DNA of 64,000 bases from JAJECS01 sp965243625 (lineage in GTDB: Bacteria > Chloroflexota > UBA11872), in NCBI GenBank assembly GCA_965243625.1, contig CBDEVI010000002.1, forward strand, positions 1-64,000, in the 5' to 3' direction. Position 1 is the stretch's first letter; every line of letters starts with the position of its first letter. This document shows, piece by piece, positions 14,443 to 23,317 of this stretch. The notes beneath the pieces are model-generated. The model saw only the letters and a program-made list of their open reading frames with translations. It was not told the DNA's origin and made no database searches. The translations under genes were made by a program, and so were the position numbers.

Positions 14443-14970
14443 CTAGCTGCCGCGCAGCGCCACGCCGAGCAGGCGTGCTCCGGCCTCGCGCAGCACCGTG
14501 GCGGCCTGCACCGTGGAATCGCGGCGCGAGGTGCGCTGCGAGGCCACGAGCACGGTGGCGGTGCACGCCGCGGTGACGGCGCGCGTCTCGGCCACGTCGA
14601 GCACCGGCGGGCACGCCACCACCACCAGGTCGTTGGCGTCCGCGGTGTCGGCCAGCAGATCTCGAAAGGCCTCGGCCACGAGCAGCGCGGCATTCGAATC
14701 GGCGACGGCCGGCGCAGTCGTGGTCGCGGTGCTCGCGGGCGCCGCCGCGCCGTCGCGCGGCTCCGTCACGTCCGCGTCGATCAGCGCGACCCGGCGTCCG
14801 GTTTGCTCCACCGACGCCGCCAGCGCCGCCGCCACGTCCAGCCGCCGCGTATCGGCGCGGGGGCTGGTCACGGCCACCAGCGCATGCGGCGCGTCGGCCA
14901 GCGCCACGAGCACGTTGGTGCGCAGCTCGTCGATGCCGGGCATGGCCGCTCCGCCGCCGCCTTGGCTCAT
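14443..14970 (-). CDS. CpsD/Wzc-C-terminal-like protein with degenerate P-loop
   Basis: A 175-residue protein with the order of a bacterial tyrosine-kinase/ParA-like ATPase of exopolysaccharide operons: a first strand LVAVTSP, a helix with AAALAASVEQTGRRVALIDAD (Walker A' Asp) and later DLVVVACPPVLDVAETR (Walker B-like). Where CpsD/Wzc has G-x-G-K-S/T, this protein has PRADTRRLD, so the nucleotide-binding lysine is absent. The C-terminal tyrosine cluster is also absent. It overlaps the upstream Wzz gene by one base (TGATG). It is probably a structural or regulatory partner of the Wzz proteins rather than an active kinase. Confidence 0.65.
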   Translation of the reverse strand: MSQGGGGAAMPGIDELRTNVLVALADAPHALVAVTSPRADTRRLDVAAALAASVEQTGRRVALIDADVTEPRDGAAAPASTATTTAPAVADSNAALLVAEAFRDLLADTADANDLVVVACPPVLDVAETRAVTAACTATVLVASQRTSRRDSTVQAATVLREAGARLLGVALRGS

Positions 14971-15581
14971 CAGTCGCCGTCCTTGCTTCGCGCGGGCGGC
15001 AACGTCGGCGTGATCAGCCAGGCCACTGCGGCGCCCACCACGGCGCCCACGATGGCGGCGACCGGGATCACCACCTCGCCCCGCGGCCACGTCGGGGCGC
15101 CGGGCGCTTTCGCGGCGTCGATGACCGAGACCTCGAGTCCCTTCTCCGGGTCGTTCAGGCGCGCCGGCGTGGCCACTTCGGCCACCAGCGCGTCGGCCAG
15201 CCCGTTCACCACCGCCGCCGCGCGGTCGGCGTTCTCGTCCTCGGATTGAATGGTCACCACCAGCCGGTCCGAGTCGCCGTTGGTCCGCACGCGGTGGACG
15301 ATTTCGGCATCGGACAGGCCGCCCCGCACCTCCGGGCTCAGCCGCGCGGCGTAGTCCTCCGAGTCGACCCAGACTGCGTAGTTGCGGATCAGGCGCGACG
15401 CGGCTTCCGAGGCTCCCAGGTCGGCGATCCTCGGTCGGATCGAGACGTCCGTCGACGCGCGGTAGACCGGCTCGGCCACCGCCACCACGATGGCGCTGAC
15501 GATCACGGCGATCACGGCCGCCGCCGCGCCCGCGATGGCGACGAATGGCCAACGCATCGATCCGGGATGAGATTCCGTCAC
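14970..15581 (-). CDS. Wzz/YveK-type chain-length determinant protein
   Basis: A 203-residue protein with an N-terminal membrane helix (residues about 10-36), a periplasmic middle part starting EPVYRASTDVSI and a second helix near residues 168-190 followed by a short basic tail. This is the Wzz layout that sets polysaccharide length and contacts the partner ATPase. It overlaps the preceding Wzz-like gene by four bases and the following CpsD-like gene by one. The Pro-rich motif before the second helix is reduced to GAPTWPRGEV. Confidence 0.75.
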   Translation of the reverse strand: MTESHPGSMRWPFVAIAGAAAAVIAVIVSAIVVAVAEPVYRASTDVSIRPRIADLGASEAASRLIRNYAVWVDSEDYAARLSPEVRGGLSDAEIVHRVRTNGDSDRLVVTIQSEDENADRAAAVVNGLADALVAEVATPARLNDPEKGLEVSVIDAAKAPGAPTWPRGEVVIPVAAIVGAVVGAAVAWLITPTLPPARSKDGD

Positions 15582-16249
15582 GGCAGGCGGCCGATCACCG
15601 GCGCGTCGATCAGGTCGGTCACGTCGGACTCGTGCAGCCGATTGAGCCGCCAGTCCGCGACCAGCGCCACGGCCACGGCCAGGATCAGTGCCACCGCGGA
15701 CTTGAGCACCACGTCCAGCGCCGCCAGCGCTCGCGGCGGGCGCTCCGGCTCGTCGGTCTTGTCGATCAGCCGCAGCGTGCCGATCTCACCGAGCGTTGGG
15801 TAGTAGGAATTCTGGTTGTCGATCAGCAGCGTCACGATGCTGTCGATCAACGCCTGCGCCGCCGGGCCGTCGCCCCAATCCAGCTCGACGCGCAGCCCAC
15901 GCGAGAGCGGATAGACGTCGATGGTCTCGAACATTGTGCGGAAGTCCATGGTGTGGCCGGCGTCGGTCACCTCGGCGTGCGCCAGCCGCAGCAGCTCTCG
16001 GCCGCGCGTGAGGCGCGCCAGGTCCTCGATCACGATTCCCGCCGCCTGCGCCCGGCTGCTTTCGGCGCCGTATTGCAGGCGCTGGCTTTCCTCCGGCAGG
16101 TTCAGCGTGAGGACGAGCTCGGCCTCGGCGCGCAGCCCCACCGGTCCCACGAGCTGCCAGAGGATGGCGGCGACGATCGTGGCGCCGGTGACGGCGGCGA
16201 TGAAGACCCACCAGCGCTGCACCACTCGCCCGAAGCGTGCCGACGACAC
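15578..16249 (-). CDS. Second Wzz-like membrane protein
   Basis: A 223-residue protein with helices at about residues 13-33 and 178-200 and an extracytoplasmic domain between them (LRAEAELVLTLNLPEESQRL onwards). The C-terminal cytoplasmic end, RLHESDVTDLIDAPVIGRLP, resembles the linker just before the kinase domain of Wzc-like proteins. Sequence similarity to the next gene is low, but the topology is the same. Having two Wzz-type proteins in series is unusual and may mean that they form a mixed complex. Confidence 0.65.
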   Translation of the reverse strand: MSSARFGRVVQRWWVFIAAVTGATIVAAILWQLVGPVGLRAEAELVLTLNLPEESQRLQYGAESSRAQAAGIVIEDLARLTRGRELLRLAHAEVTDAGHTMDFRTMFETIDVYPLSRGLRVELDWGDGPAAQALIDSIVTLLIDNQNSYYPTLGEIGTLRLIDKTDEPERPPRALAALDVVLKSAVALILAVAVALVADWRLNRLHESDVTDLIDAPVIGRLP

Positions 16250-17359
16250 CTAGGTCGCCGCCTCGGGCGCGCGCGCCCGCTCGATGGTCAGCTCGATGGC
16301 CCGCCGCAGCTTCGCCCGAAATACGGAGGCGTCGAATTGCGCGGCATGTTGAACGAGGGCTTCGGGATCGATAGTCATGTCGGTGACGCGCTCCAGGGCC
16401 TGCCGCAGGCTGGGCACGGTCGGTTCGGGAAAGAGCACGCCCGTCTCGCCGTCGCGCACGGTCTCCAGCGCGCCGCCGGCGGCGTATGCCACCACCGGGC
16501 GGCCGGCGGCCTGGGCCTCTACCGGAGCGATGCCGAAATCCTCCTCACCGGGGAACACGAACGCGCGGCAGCGCGCCATGTGCCGTCGCACCTCGTCGTC
16601 GGACACGCGGCCGGCGAACCTGACGGTCGGCCCGGCCAGCCGACGCAGGGAGTGTAGGTCGCGGCCGTCGCCCACGACCAGAAGCGGCAGCGACGCCTCC
16701 GTGCACGCGCGCACGGCCAGGTCGATGCGCTTGTAGGGAATCAGGCGCGACACGACGAGAAAGTAGTCGTCCACCTCCGTCGAGGGCGCGAACCGCGTCG
16801 TGTGCACCGGCGGGTGCACCACCATGGCCTCGCGCCCGTAGAAGCGGCGGATGCGCTCGGCCACGGCCTGCGAGATGGCGACGAACTGCGTCACCTTCTG
16901 CGCCGCCGCGCGGTCCCACCGCCGCATCCACCAGAGCAGCGGCGCCAGCGCCCTGGGCAGCCAGGCGGGATAGCCCTCGCGCAGCAGATAAGCCTCCGGC
17001 ATCCAGATGAATCGCGTCGGGGTGAGGCAGTAGCAGACGTGTATCGATCCCGGCGGCGTCTGAATACCCTTGCAAAACGCGCTCACGTTGCTCACCACGA
17101 CGTCGGCGTCTCGGACCCGCGTCGATTGAAACGCAAGCGGGTAGAGCGGCAGAAAGGCCTGGTGCCGCGTGCGCCAGCCGGGCAGGCGTTGCAGCCAGCT
17201 GGTGCGAACGTCCAGTTGGCGAAAGCCGGGGTCCACGAGGTCGGGGGCGTAGAACGAGGTGTAGACGGGAGCGTCCGGATACATCGCGTGCAGCTGGTCC
17301 AGCACCACTTCGGCGCCGCCCTGCTGATTGAGCCAGTCGTGGACGAGGGCGACGCTCAT
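16250..17359 (-). CDS. GT4-family glycosyltransferase (WbaZ/mannosyltransferase-like)
   Basis: A 369-residue GT-B glycosyltransferase. The N-terminal acceptor domain begins VALVHDWLNQQGGAEVVLDQ; the donor domain shows FLVVSRLIPYKRIDLAV, then VGDGRDLHSL, and the E-x7-E motif GEEDFGIAPVEAQAAGRPVVAY. These features match GT4 enzymes such as WbaZ that transfer mannose or a related sugar to a polyprenyl-linked oligosaccharide. Its stop directly abuts the start of the Wzz-like gene. It is part of the exopolysaccharide operon. Confidence 0.87.
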   Translation of the reverse strand: MSVALVHDWLNQQGGAEVVLDQLHAMYPDAPVYTSFYAPDLVDPGFRQLDVRTSWLQRLPGWRTRHQAFLPLYPLAFQSTRVRDADVVVSNVSAFCKGIQTPPGSIHVCYCLTPTRFIWMPEAYLLREGYPAWLPRALAPLLWWMRRWDRAAAQKVTQFVAISQAVAERIRRFYGREAMVVHPPVHTTRFAPSTEVDDYFLVVSRLIPYKRIDLAVRACTEASLPLLVVGDGRDLHSLRRLAGPTVRFAGRVSDDEVRRHMARCRAFVFPGEEDFGIAPVEAQAAGRPVVAYAAGGALETVRDGETGVLFPEPTVPSLRQALERVTDMTIDPEALVQHAAQFDASVFRAKLRRAIELTIERARAPEAAT

Positions 17360-17387
17360 TCCGGTGCACCGGCGGCTCGCCGCGATC

Positions 17388-18896
17388 TCAGAATGCGCCG
17401 CGTCCAGACAGCACGGCCGGAATCGTCTTCACCAGGATCTTCAGGTCGAGGCCGAGCGACCAGTTGGCGACGTAGTAGGTGTCGAGCATCACCATTTCCT
17501 CGAAGGGGAGGTCGCTGCGTCCGCTGACCTGCCACAGCCCGGTGAGGCCGGGATGCACGCGCAGGCGGTGCCGCGCCCACTCGTCGTACTGGGCCACCTC
17601 GTCGGAGACCTGCGCCCGCGGTCCGATCAGGCTCATGCTGCCGGTGAGGACGTTGAAGAGCTGCGGCAGCTCGTCGAGGCTCATGCGGCGCAGGACACGT
17701 CCCACCCGGGTGCGCCGCGAGTCGTCGCGAATCTTGAAGAGCGCGGGGTGCGGACCGCCGGCGATCATCTGGCGCTTCAAGGCCTCCGCGTCCACCACCA
17801 TCGACCGGAACTTGAACAGGGTGAACTCGGCGCCGTCTTTGCCGATGCGCGTCTGCCGAAATAGGACGGGACCGCGTGAATCCAGCCGAATGGCAATTGC
17901 GATCACGAGACACAGCGGCGCGCTGAGAATGAGCCCGAGCAGGCTCACCACGATGTCCAGCGCGCGCTTTTGCACGAATTTGAAGCCGACGATGGCGTTG
18001 TCGCTCAGGGTGACCAGGGGGATTCCCGCCAAGGGGTGGATCTCCATGCGGCCAAACTGCGCCTCCAGCAGGTCGGGCACCGCCCGGAATCGCACGCCAT
18101 GGACGCGGCAGCGCTCGATGAGCGGCTGCAAGTTGTGCTGGGTGGTTCCCGACAGCGCGATATACACCACGTCGATCGTCTCGGTTCGAATCAGCACTTC
18201 CAGGTCGTTGAGGTCGCCCAGTCGCTGAAAGCGGCCGAACCCCGCGCCATTGACCTGGTCGTCGTTTTCCTCCAGGTAGCCGATCACCCGGTTGCCCGAC
18301 GCCGGCGACGCGGACAACTGCTGCATCAGGTACTTGGCCACCACCCCGCTGCCCACGACCAGGATCCGCTGGTTGTCGAAGCCGGCCCGGCGCACCACCT
18401 GCACTAGGCCCAGCCGCAAACCCAGCCACACCAGCGTACCCACCGCGCCGGCCGCCCCGAGGTACATGAACATCAGGCGCGAGAAGAACAACGGCCGCGA
18501 CACGAAGAACACGAAGACCACCGCCGCCGTGCCAATCACCACGCCCGCCGCAATCCGCGGCAACTCGTCCAGGAGGGACACGCTGCGCCGCCCCGAATAG
18601 CGCCCCAGCACGTAGAAGCTCAGCACCGTGACGGGGATGAATAGCCCGGCGACGACCCAATAGGCGTCGATGGGCGTGAACTGAAACTCGTTGAGCTCCG
18701 GACCCAGGCGCCAGACGTAGCGCAGGGCGTAGGCGAACACGAACGCGCCGAACAGCACGGCCACATCGCCCAGGGCGGTCAGCCACCGCGAGGTGAGGAC
18801 GCGCCACGGCGTCCCGCGGGCGCGGCCCACAGGCTCAGGTGGGGGCGCCGGTGCGGTTACCGCGATTTCAGGACGCTCTGATACGCGTTGAGACAT
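17388..18896 (-). CDS. Polyprenyl-phosphate sugar-1-phosphate transferase (WbaP/WcaJ type)
   Basis: A 502-residue initiating transferase that loads the first sugar phosphate onto undecaprenyl phosphate. Four to five membrane helices occupy residues about 40-170, followed by a Rossmann-like domain (ILVVGSGVVAKYLMQQL) and a second membrane segment (IVVSLLGLILSAPLCLVIAI). The catalytic domain has FRQTRIGKDGAEFTLFKFRS, the active-site Asp-Glu region LRRMSLDELPQLFNVLTG and MSLIGPR. The start is ATG at 18896, 40 bases inside the preceding glycosyltransferase gene. An internal GTG is possible but would remove little. Confidence 0.92.
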   Translation of the reverse strand: MSQRVSERPEIAVTAPAPPPEPVGRARGTPWRVLTSRWLTALGDVAVLFGAFVFAYALRYVWRLGPELNEFQFTPIDAYWVVAGLFIPVTVLSFYVLGRYSGRRSVSLLDELPRIAAGVVIGTAAVVFVFFVSRPLFFSRLMFMYLGAAGAVGTLVWLGLRLGLVQVVRRAGFDNQRILVVGSGVVAKYLMQQLSASPASGNRVIGYLEENDDQVNGAGFGRFQRLGDLNDLEVLIRTETIDVVYIALSGTTQHNLQPLIERCRVHGVRFRAVPDLLEAQFGRMEIHPLAGIPLVTLSDNAIVGFKFVQKRALDIVVSLLGLILSAPLCLVIAIAIRLDSRGPVLFRQTRIGKDGAEFTLFKFRSMVVDAEALKRQMIAGGPHPALFKIRDDSRRTRVGRVLRRMSLDELPQLFNVLTGSMSLIGPRAQVSDEVAQYDEWARHRLRVHPGLTGLWQVSGRSDLPFEEMVMLDTYYVANWSLGLDLKILVKTIPAVLSGRGAF

Positions 18897-20002
18897 GTTG
18901 CAGCTGCCGATGGCCAACTGAATCGCTGGGCTTGGACGAGGCCGCGCGAGCGCATGGCGTCGCGGCGTTCCCGTGACTGAAGGACTCGGTCCATGGCGTT
19001 GGCCAAGGCGGCTTCATCTCGTGGCTCGACGGTGATCCCGGCGTCGCCCACGACTTCGGGCAAGGACGACCGGTTGGACGTGATCACGGGCGTGCCGCTG
19101 GCCATGGCTTCGAGCGGTGGCATGCCGAACCCCTCATAGCTGGAGGGGTACACCAGCAAGTCCGCTGCACTGTACCAAAAGGGAAGCTCCCGTTGATCGA
19201 CGTAACCGAGCCAGCGTGCGTGATCGACCACCTGTGACGCTTGAATGAGGTCGGGCACATCCACGCCCATCCATCCACGTCCTCCAACGATGACCAGCGA
19301 GCCCGCGTAACGGCCCTCGCGCCGCAAACGGGCGAAGGCGCGTATCAGGACATCGACGTTCTTGCGGGGCTCGATGGTCCCCACGCTCAGCACGAAGGGC
19401 CGCCGCACGCCGTGCGCCGCGCAGAATGCCTCGACCTCGGCCTCGGGGCGCGGATGGAACTGCGGTTCCACACCGGCGTAAACCACGGAAATCTTGGCCG
19501 GCGGTACGCCGAATAGCTCGATGAGATCGTCGCGCGTCGACTTGGAATCCGCCAGCACGGCGCTCGCTCGCCGGGTGGACAACCGGGTGGCCGCGTGCAG
19601 GTACCACCGTCGATGGGCCGGGTGAGTCTCGGGCGCCCGTAGGAAGGACAGGTCGTGAACCACCACCACATGCCGTCCCGGCGCGGCCAGCGGCGTCACA
19701 TTCAGAAACGAATGCACGACGTCGGCGCCGGCCAGGGCGAGGCGCCCCGGCGCCACCAGGTGTTCCCAGAGGATCCGCACCCAGGTGCGCGACGTTGGGA
19801 GCCGCGTGCGCTGCAGACGGACTCCGGGCCGGGTGCGAAACGGCGGTTCGCGCACGCTGTCGTTGAGGAAAACGGAATACCGATGCGTGGCGTCGGCCTC
19901 GAGCACGGCATCGATGAGGTGCGCGCTGAAGCGGCTCACGCCGGCGTTGCGGAATGTGGCTTCGGTGAATACCGGCAGCGCGTTGAGGGCGATGTGAGCC
20001 AT
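18857..20002 (-). CDS. GT4-family glycosyltransferase
   Basis: A 381-residue GT-B enzyme. Donor-domain motifs are FVLSVGTIEPRKNVDVLI, IVGGRGWMGVDV, YVDQRELPFWYSAADLLVYP and the E-x7-E segment SSYEGFGMPPLEAMASGTPVI. VVVVHDLSFL and ASAVLADSKSTRDDLIELFG belong to the N-terminal domain. It resembles mannosyl/rhamnosyl transferases of O-antigen and exopolysaccharide synthesis. It heads the operon, and its 3' end overlaps the sugar-transferase gene by 40 bases. No Wzx flippase or Wzy polymerase is found nearby. Confidence 0.88.
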   Translation of the reverse strand: MAHIALNALPVFTEATFRNAGVSRFSAHLIDAVLEADATHRYSVFLNDSVREPPFRTRPGVRLQRTRLPTSRTWVRILWEHLVAPGRLALAGADVVHSFLNVTPLAAPGRHVVVVHDLSFLRAPETHPAHRRWYLHAATRLSTRRASAVLADSKSTRDDLIELFGVPPAKISVVYAGVEPQFHPRPEAEVEAFCAAHGVRRPFVLSVGTIEPRKNVDVLIRAFARLRREGRYAGSLVIVGGRGWMGVDVPDLIQASQVVDHARWLGYVDQRELPFWYSAADLLVYPSSYEGFGMPPLEAMASGTPVITSNRSSLPEVVGDAGITVEPRDEAALANAMDRVLQSRERRDAMRSRGLVQAQRFSWPSAAATCLNAYQSVLKSR

Positions 20003-20080
20003 CCCGAATGTCTACCCTACAACGCCGCGGTCGTGACGCATGTGTCTCACTGGTGACGAATGTAACGTTCCTGCGGCGCC

Positions 20081-21106
20081 TTAGGCGCCCCCGCCGGCTC
20101 GAGGGGGCTCCCTGGGCGCCATCGCGGCGGACACCGCGGAGCCGAACGCCGCTCCGGCCAGGAAGATCATGCTGCTGAAATAGATCCAGATCAGCAGCAG
20201 GACAACCGTCGCAATCGGGCCGTAGATCGCGTTGAACGAGCCGAAGTTGGCCGTGTACCAGACGAAGGCGTTCTTCCCGATTTCGAACCCGACCGCTCCC
20301 ACCAGTCCGCCCGCCAGCGCCGGACGCCACGCCAGACGCTCGGCCGGCACCAGGTGATACATCAGCCCGAACACGCCGGTGGCAAAGAGGATTGGGAGGA
20401 GCACGCCAAGCCAGCGCAGCAACCACCCCAACCAGGCGAACGGCGATTCGCCCCCGAGCACCTCCGATTGCTGCAAGAACGTCAGGACGGCCGTGGCCGT
20501 CACGGAAGCGGCGAGCAGTCCGCCGGTGGCCATGGTCGTGGCGAGATCCAGCGCTCGGCCCTGAACAAAGGTCCGACGCCGGGTCGCGCCCGTTGCCGCG
20601 TCGAGACCGCGACGCAGCGCGCCAAACAGATTGCTGCCGGTCCACAACAGCGCGATCAGGGAGATGACGCCGACGCTCTCGCGGACGGCGGCCATGGACG
20701 GCAGCGTGCTCTCGAGGAAATCCTCTGCCCCGGGGGCCAGGTCACCGGATTGATCCGCGACGAATTGCACCAAGACGTCGGGCTCCACCAGAAACGCGGC
20801 GATCGCCGTGATGAATCCAATCAGCGGGAACAGGGAGACGAAGGTCTGAAAGCTGATGGCGGCGGCGAACGTGGGGAGCTGCTGCGTGCCAAACCGGTCG
20901 GCCGTCAGATACAGCACGCGGAGCTGCGAATGTGCTTCGATCCACGCCATCGTCGCGTCGGTGATCGACTCAACGGCACCGCCGACGTGATACTGGGCGC
21001 GCCGCGCGGCGTCCGCAACGCTCCGCGACCTGGTTTGTGCCGCCCGAGCCATCTCGCCCACCCGCCGTCGGAATCCGCGCTGCTTCACGGGTGCGTCGCC
21101 GTCCAT
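20081..21106 (-). CDS. YihY/BrkB-family inner-membrane protein (UPF0761)
   Basis: A 341-residue integral membrane protein with six predicted helices. Family-typical segments are LPTFAAAISFQTFVSLFPLI, LLWTGSNLFGALRRGLDAAT, YHLVPAERLAWRPALAGGLV and NAFVWYTANFGSFNAIYGPI with the conserved Y-G-x-I. Members were once called ribonuclease BN by mistake; the real function is unknown, perhaps transport or envelope homeostasis. The N-terminal 60 residues are basic and cytoplasmic. Confidence 0.85.
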   Translation of the reverse strand: MDGDAPVKQRGFRRRVGEMARAAQTRSRSVADAARRAQYHVGGAVESITDATMAWIEAHSQLRVLYLTADRFGTQQLPTFAAAISFQTFVSLFPLIGFITAIAAFLVEPDVLVQFVADQSGDLAPGAEDFLESTLPSMAAVRESVGVISLIALLWTGSNLFGALRRGLDAATGATRRRTFVQGRALDLATTMATGGLLAASVTATAVLTFLQQSEVLGGESPFAWLGWLLRWLGVLLPILFATGVFGLMYHLVPAERLAWRPALAGGLVGAVGFEIGKNAFVWYTANFGSFNAIYGPIATVVLLLIWIYFSSMIFLAGAAFGSAVSAAMAPREPPRAGGGA

Positions 21107-21219
21107 GATGTGCGACCAAGAGTGCCAGAGTTGCCGGCGCGCGGCGGCGCGTCACACCGGGCGCGCGCCGGCGTTTGATCACCGGTGCTGAAGCCGTTCC
21201 GATGCTAGGCTAATCGCCT

Positions 21220-22833
21220 GTGAAATCCCCCCGCACCCGGTCCGCCATGCGCCGTGTGGCCGTGGCTCTCGTCATCGCCCTCGCGCTGGCCGCGCTGCCC
21301 TTGCCGGTTGCGGCGGAGGTGCCCGAGGTGCCGTTCGGCACCGCCTGCGGCTTCGGGCCCGACTTTCCAATCAACGGCGGTCGCTTCTTCACCCAGACGG
21401 GCGGCGACACCGGCGGCGGCTATCCCGTGCGGGATGACGACGCCGCCAAGTTCTGGACGGCGTTTCAGGAGCTCGGCGGCATCCAGGTCGTCGGCTATCC
21501 GGTGTCGCACCGCTTCCTCCTGCATGGCTTTCTCGTGCAGGCGTTTCAAAAGATGGTGCTGCAATGGGACCCGTCGAAGGACGGCGTCAACGTGGCCAAC
21601 ACCATGGACGTCATGAATCGAGAGGGCCACGACGATTGGCTGGAGTCGTTCCGGCAGGTCCCCCGGCACGCCACCCTGCCCGAGGATGCCGGCGTGCCGT
21701 TCTCCCAGATCATGGAGAACCACCTGGCCCTGCTGGACGTGAATCCGGCCATTCGCGACGCCTACTTCGCCGTGCCCAGTTGGCTCACGCGTCTCGGGCT
21801 GCCGATCGCCTACGGCGACTTCGGCAGCATGGTGGCGATGCGGACCCAGCGAGCCGTGCTGCAACAGTGGCTCGTGGACGTGCCGTGGGCCCGCGCCGGG
21901 CAGGTCGTCTTCGCCAATTCGGGTGATCTGGCCAAGGAAGCCGGCCTCTTTCCGGCGGCGGCGACTACGCCCTTTGACCCCCACGCGCCGCCTGCCGATG
22001 CGGACTTGGTGACGATCAACTCGGACATGCCGCAGCAGGGTGACGCGATCGGCATTCGAGTCCACACGGCGGCCCCCGGCGTGTCGGTGACCTGGAATGG
22101 GCAGGCCGCCCCGCTGCTCTGCCTCGACGGCACCTGGCACGCCATGGTGGGGACAGCCTCCACGGCAATGACGGGCCCGCAGGACCTGCAGGTCAGCGTC
22201 GGCGAGCGCATGGTCGACATCTCGGTCGAGCTCGCGGAGCGTGAGTACCCCTCGGCGGAGTTCCACATTCCCGAGAGCCACGAGGACCTCCTCGACGCCG
22301 AGGTCGCGCAGGAAGAGCGCGAGTTTCTCCACTCCATCGTCCAGCGAGTGAGTGGAGGACCGCTGTGGACCGGGCCGTTCCAGCGGCCCGGCGGCGGGCG
22401 GGTCACCTCGCCCTACGGCGAGCGCCGCACCCTGCAGCCGGGATCGTTCATGTCGGTGCACGAGGGCGTTGACTACGCAGCGCCGACGGGAGCCCCAATC
22501 CCCGCACCGAATCGGGGGCGCGTTGCCTTTGTCGGGCCGCTCACCATCCGCGGCAACACCGTCATCCTGGATCACGGCTTCGGCGTGTTCACGCTCTTCT
22601 ATCACCTGCACGACTTCTCGGTCTTGCTGGGTCAGGTAGTCGAGCGCGGCGCCACGGTGGGTCTGGTGGGCTCGACCGGACGCTCAACCGGCCCCCACAT
22701 CCATTGGGAGATGTACGTCGCCGGCGCCGCCGTCGATCCCGTCCGGTGGATCGAAGGTCCGTTCGAGATGCTCGGCGACGCCGAGTCCTATATCCCCGCC
22801 CCGGTCGGCGACGACGAACCCGTCGCCGGATAG
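21220..22833 (+). CDS. Secreted M23-family metallopeptidase
   Basis: A 537-residue exported protein. A signal peptide (VAVALVIALALAALPLPVAA, cleavage after AEA-like VAA) is followed by a 300-residue N-terminal region of unknown fold in which FQELGGIQVVGYPVSHRFLL hints at LGFP-like repeats common in secreted Chloroflexota proteins. The C-terminal LytM domain has the zinc ligands in VHEGVDYAAP (H and D) and the HIHWEM motif, with FTLFYHLHDFSV between. It probably cleaves peptidoglycan cross-bridges or another envelope peptide. The start may be GTG at 21220 or ATG at 21247; both keep the signal peptide. Confidence 0.87.
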   Translation: MKSPRTRSAMRRVAVALVIALALAALPLPVAAEVPEVPFGTACGFGPDFPINGGRFFTQTGGDTGGGYPVRDDDAAKFWTAFQELGGIQVVGYPVSHRFLLHGFLVQAFQKMVLQWDPSKDGVNVANTMDVMNREGHDDWLESFRQVPRHATLPEDAGVPFSQIMENHLALLDVNPAIRDAYFAVPSWLTRLGLPIAYGDFGSMVAMRTQRAVLQQWLVDVPWARAGQVVFANSGDLAKEAGLFPAAATTPFDPHAPPADADLVTINSDMPQQGDAIGIRVHTAAPGVSVTWNGQAAPLLCLDGTWHAMVGTASTAMTGPQDLQVSVGERMVDISVELAEREYPSAEFHIPESHEDLLDAEVAQEEREFLHSIVQRVSGGPLWTGPFQRPGGGRVTSPYGERRTLQPGSFMSVHEGVDYAAPTGAPIPAPNRGRVAFVGPLTIRGNTVILDHGFGVFTLFYHLHDFSVLLGQVVERGATVGLVGSTGRSTGPHIHWEMYVAGAAVDPVRWIEGPFEMLGDAESYIPAPVGDDEPVAG

Positions 22834-22881
22834 CGAGCCCGACTGACGCCTGGCCAACGTCTGAAACTGCCCGCTGGCTTT

Positions 22882-22935
22882 GCCCCAATCCGTTCGTCCT
22901 GAGCCTGTCGAAGGGATTGTCGAACGGATTGGGGC
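22882..22935. repeat. Inverted repeat with 15-bp perfect arms (family C variant)
   Basis: GCCCCAATCCGTTCG and CGAACGGATTGGGGC enclose a 24-base loop that contains the family C sequence TCCTGAGCCTGTCGAAGG. It lies between the M23 gene and tRNA-Arg and could act as the terminator of the former. Confidence 0.75.
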
Positions 22936-22978
22936 GACGGCAGGCTCGCGCACCTCGCTAGAATCGTCACGTCGCCAA

Positions 22979-23055
22979 GCGCCCGTAGCTCAGCGGATTA
23001 GAGCACTGGTCTTCGGAACCAGGGGTCGGGGGTTCGAATCCCTCCGGGCGTGCCA
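22979..23055 (+). tRNA. tRNA-Arg (anticodon TCG)
   Basis: A 77-base cloverleaf with encoded CCA. The acceptor is GCGCCCG/CGGGCGT, the D-arm GCTC/GAGC, the anticodon stem CTGGT/ACCAG with loop CTTCGGA, and the T-arm GGGGG-TTCGAAT-CCCTC. The discriminator is G. Anticodon TCG reads CGA and, by wobble, other CGN codons. Confidence 0.92.
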
Positions 23056-23317
23056 TGTATCCGAACCGATTGCGCGACCATCGAGTGACCGGGCCTCATC
23101 AGATGGCCGCATCGGGCCTTCTGAGGCGTCACCCTCCCACTAGGGAGCAATCGTTGAGAGGCCGATCGGCGGGTTGCAACGATCGTGCGCTCGGGGAAAG
23201 ATTGCGCGCCAGGATGGACTGTGGGGCGACATTCGCCTGACGCCCCGCACGCGAGTGCCGAGCCAGAGATGGGCCAGCGGGGTCGCCATGTGGCGGAACG
23301 ATCGGCGGCGCTAGACG

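Noticed and set aside
13236..14693. 485-codon minus-strand frame across the aldo/keto reductase and EPS junction
   Set aside because: It crosses a repeat and is antisense to a clear reductase.
21205..22611. 468-codon minus-strand frame opposite the M23 peptidase
   Set aside because: Shadow frame; the + strand carries a signal peptide and a complete LytM domain.
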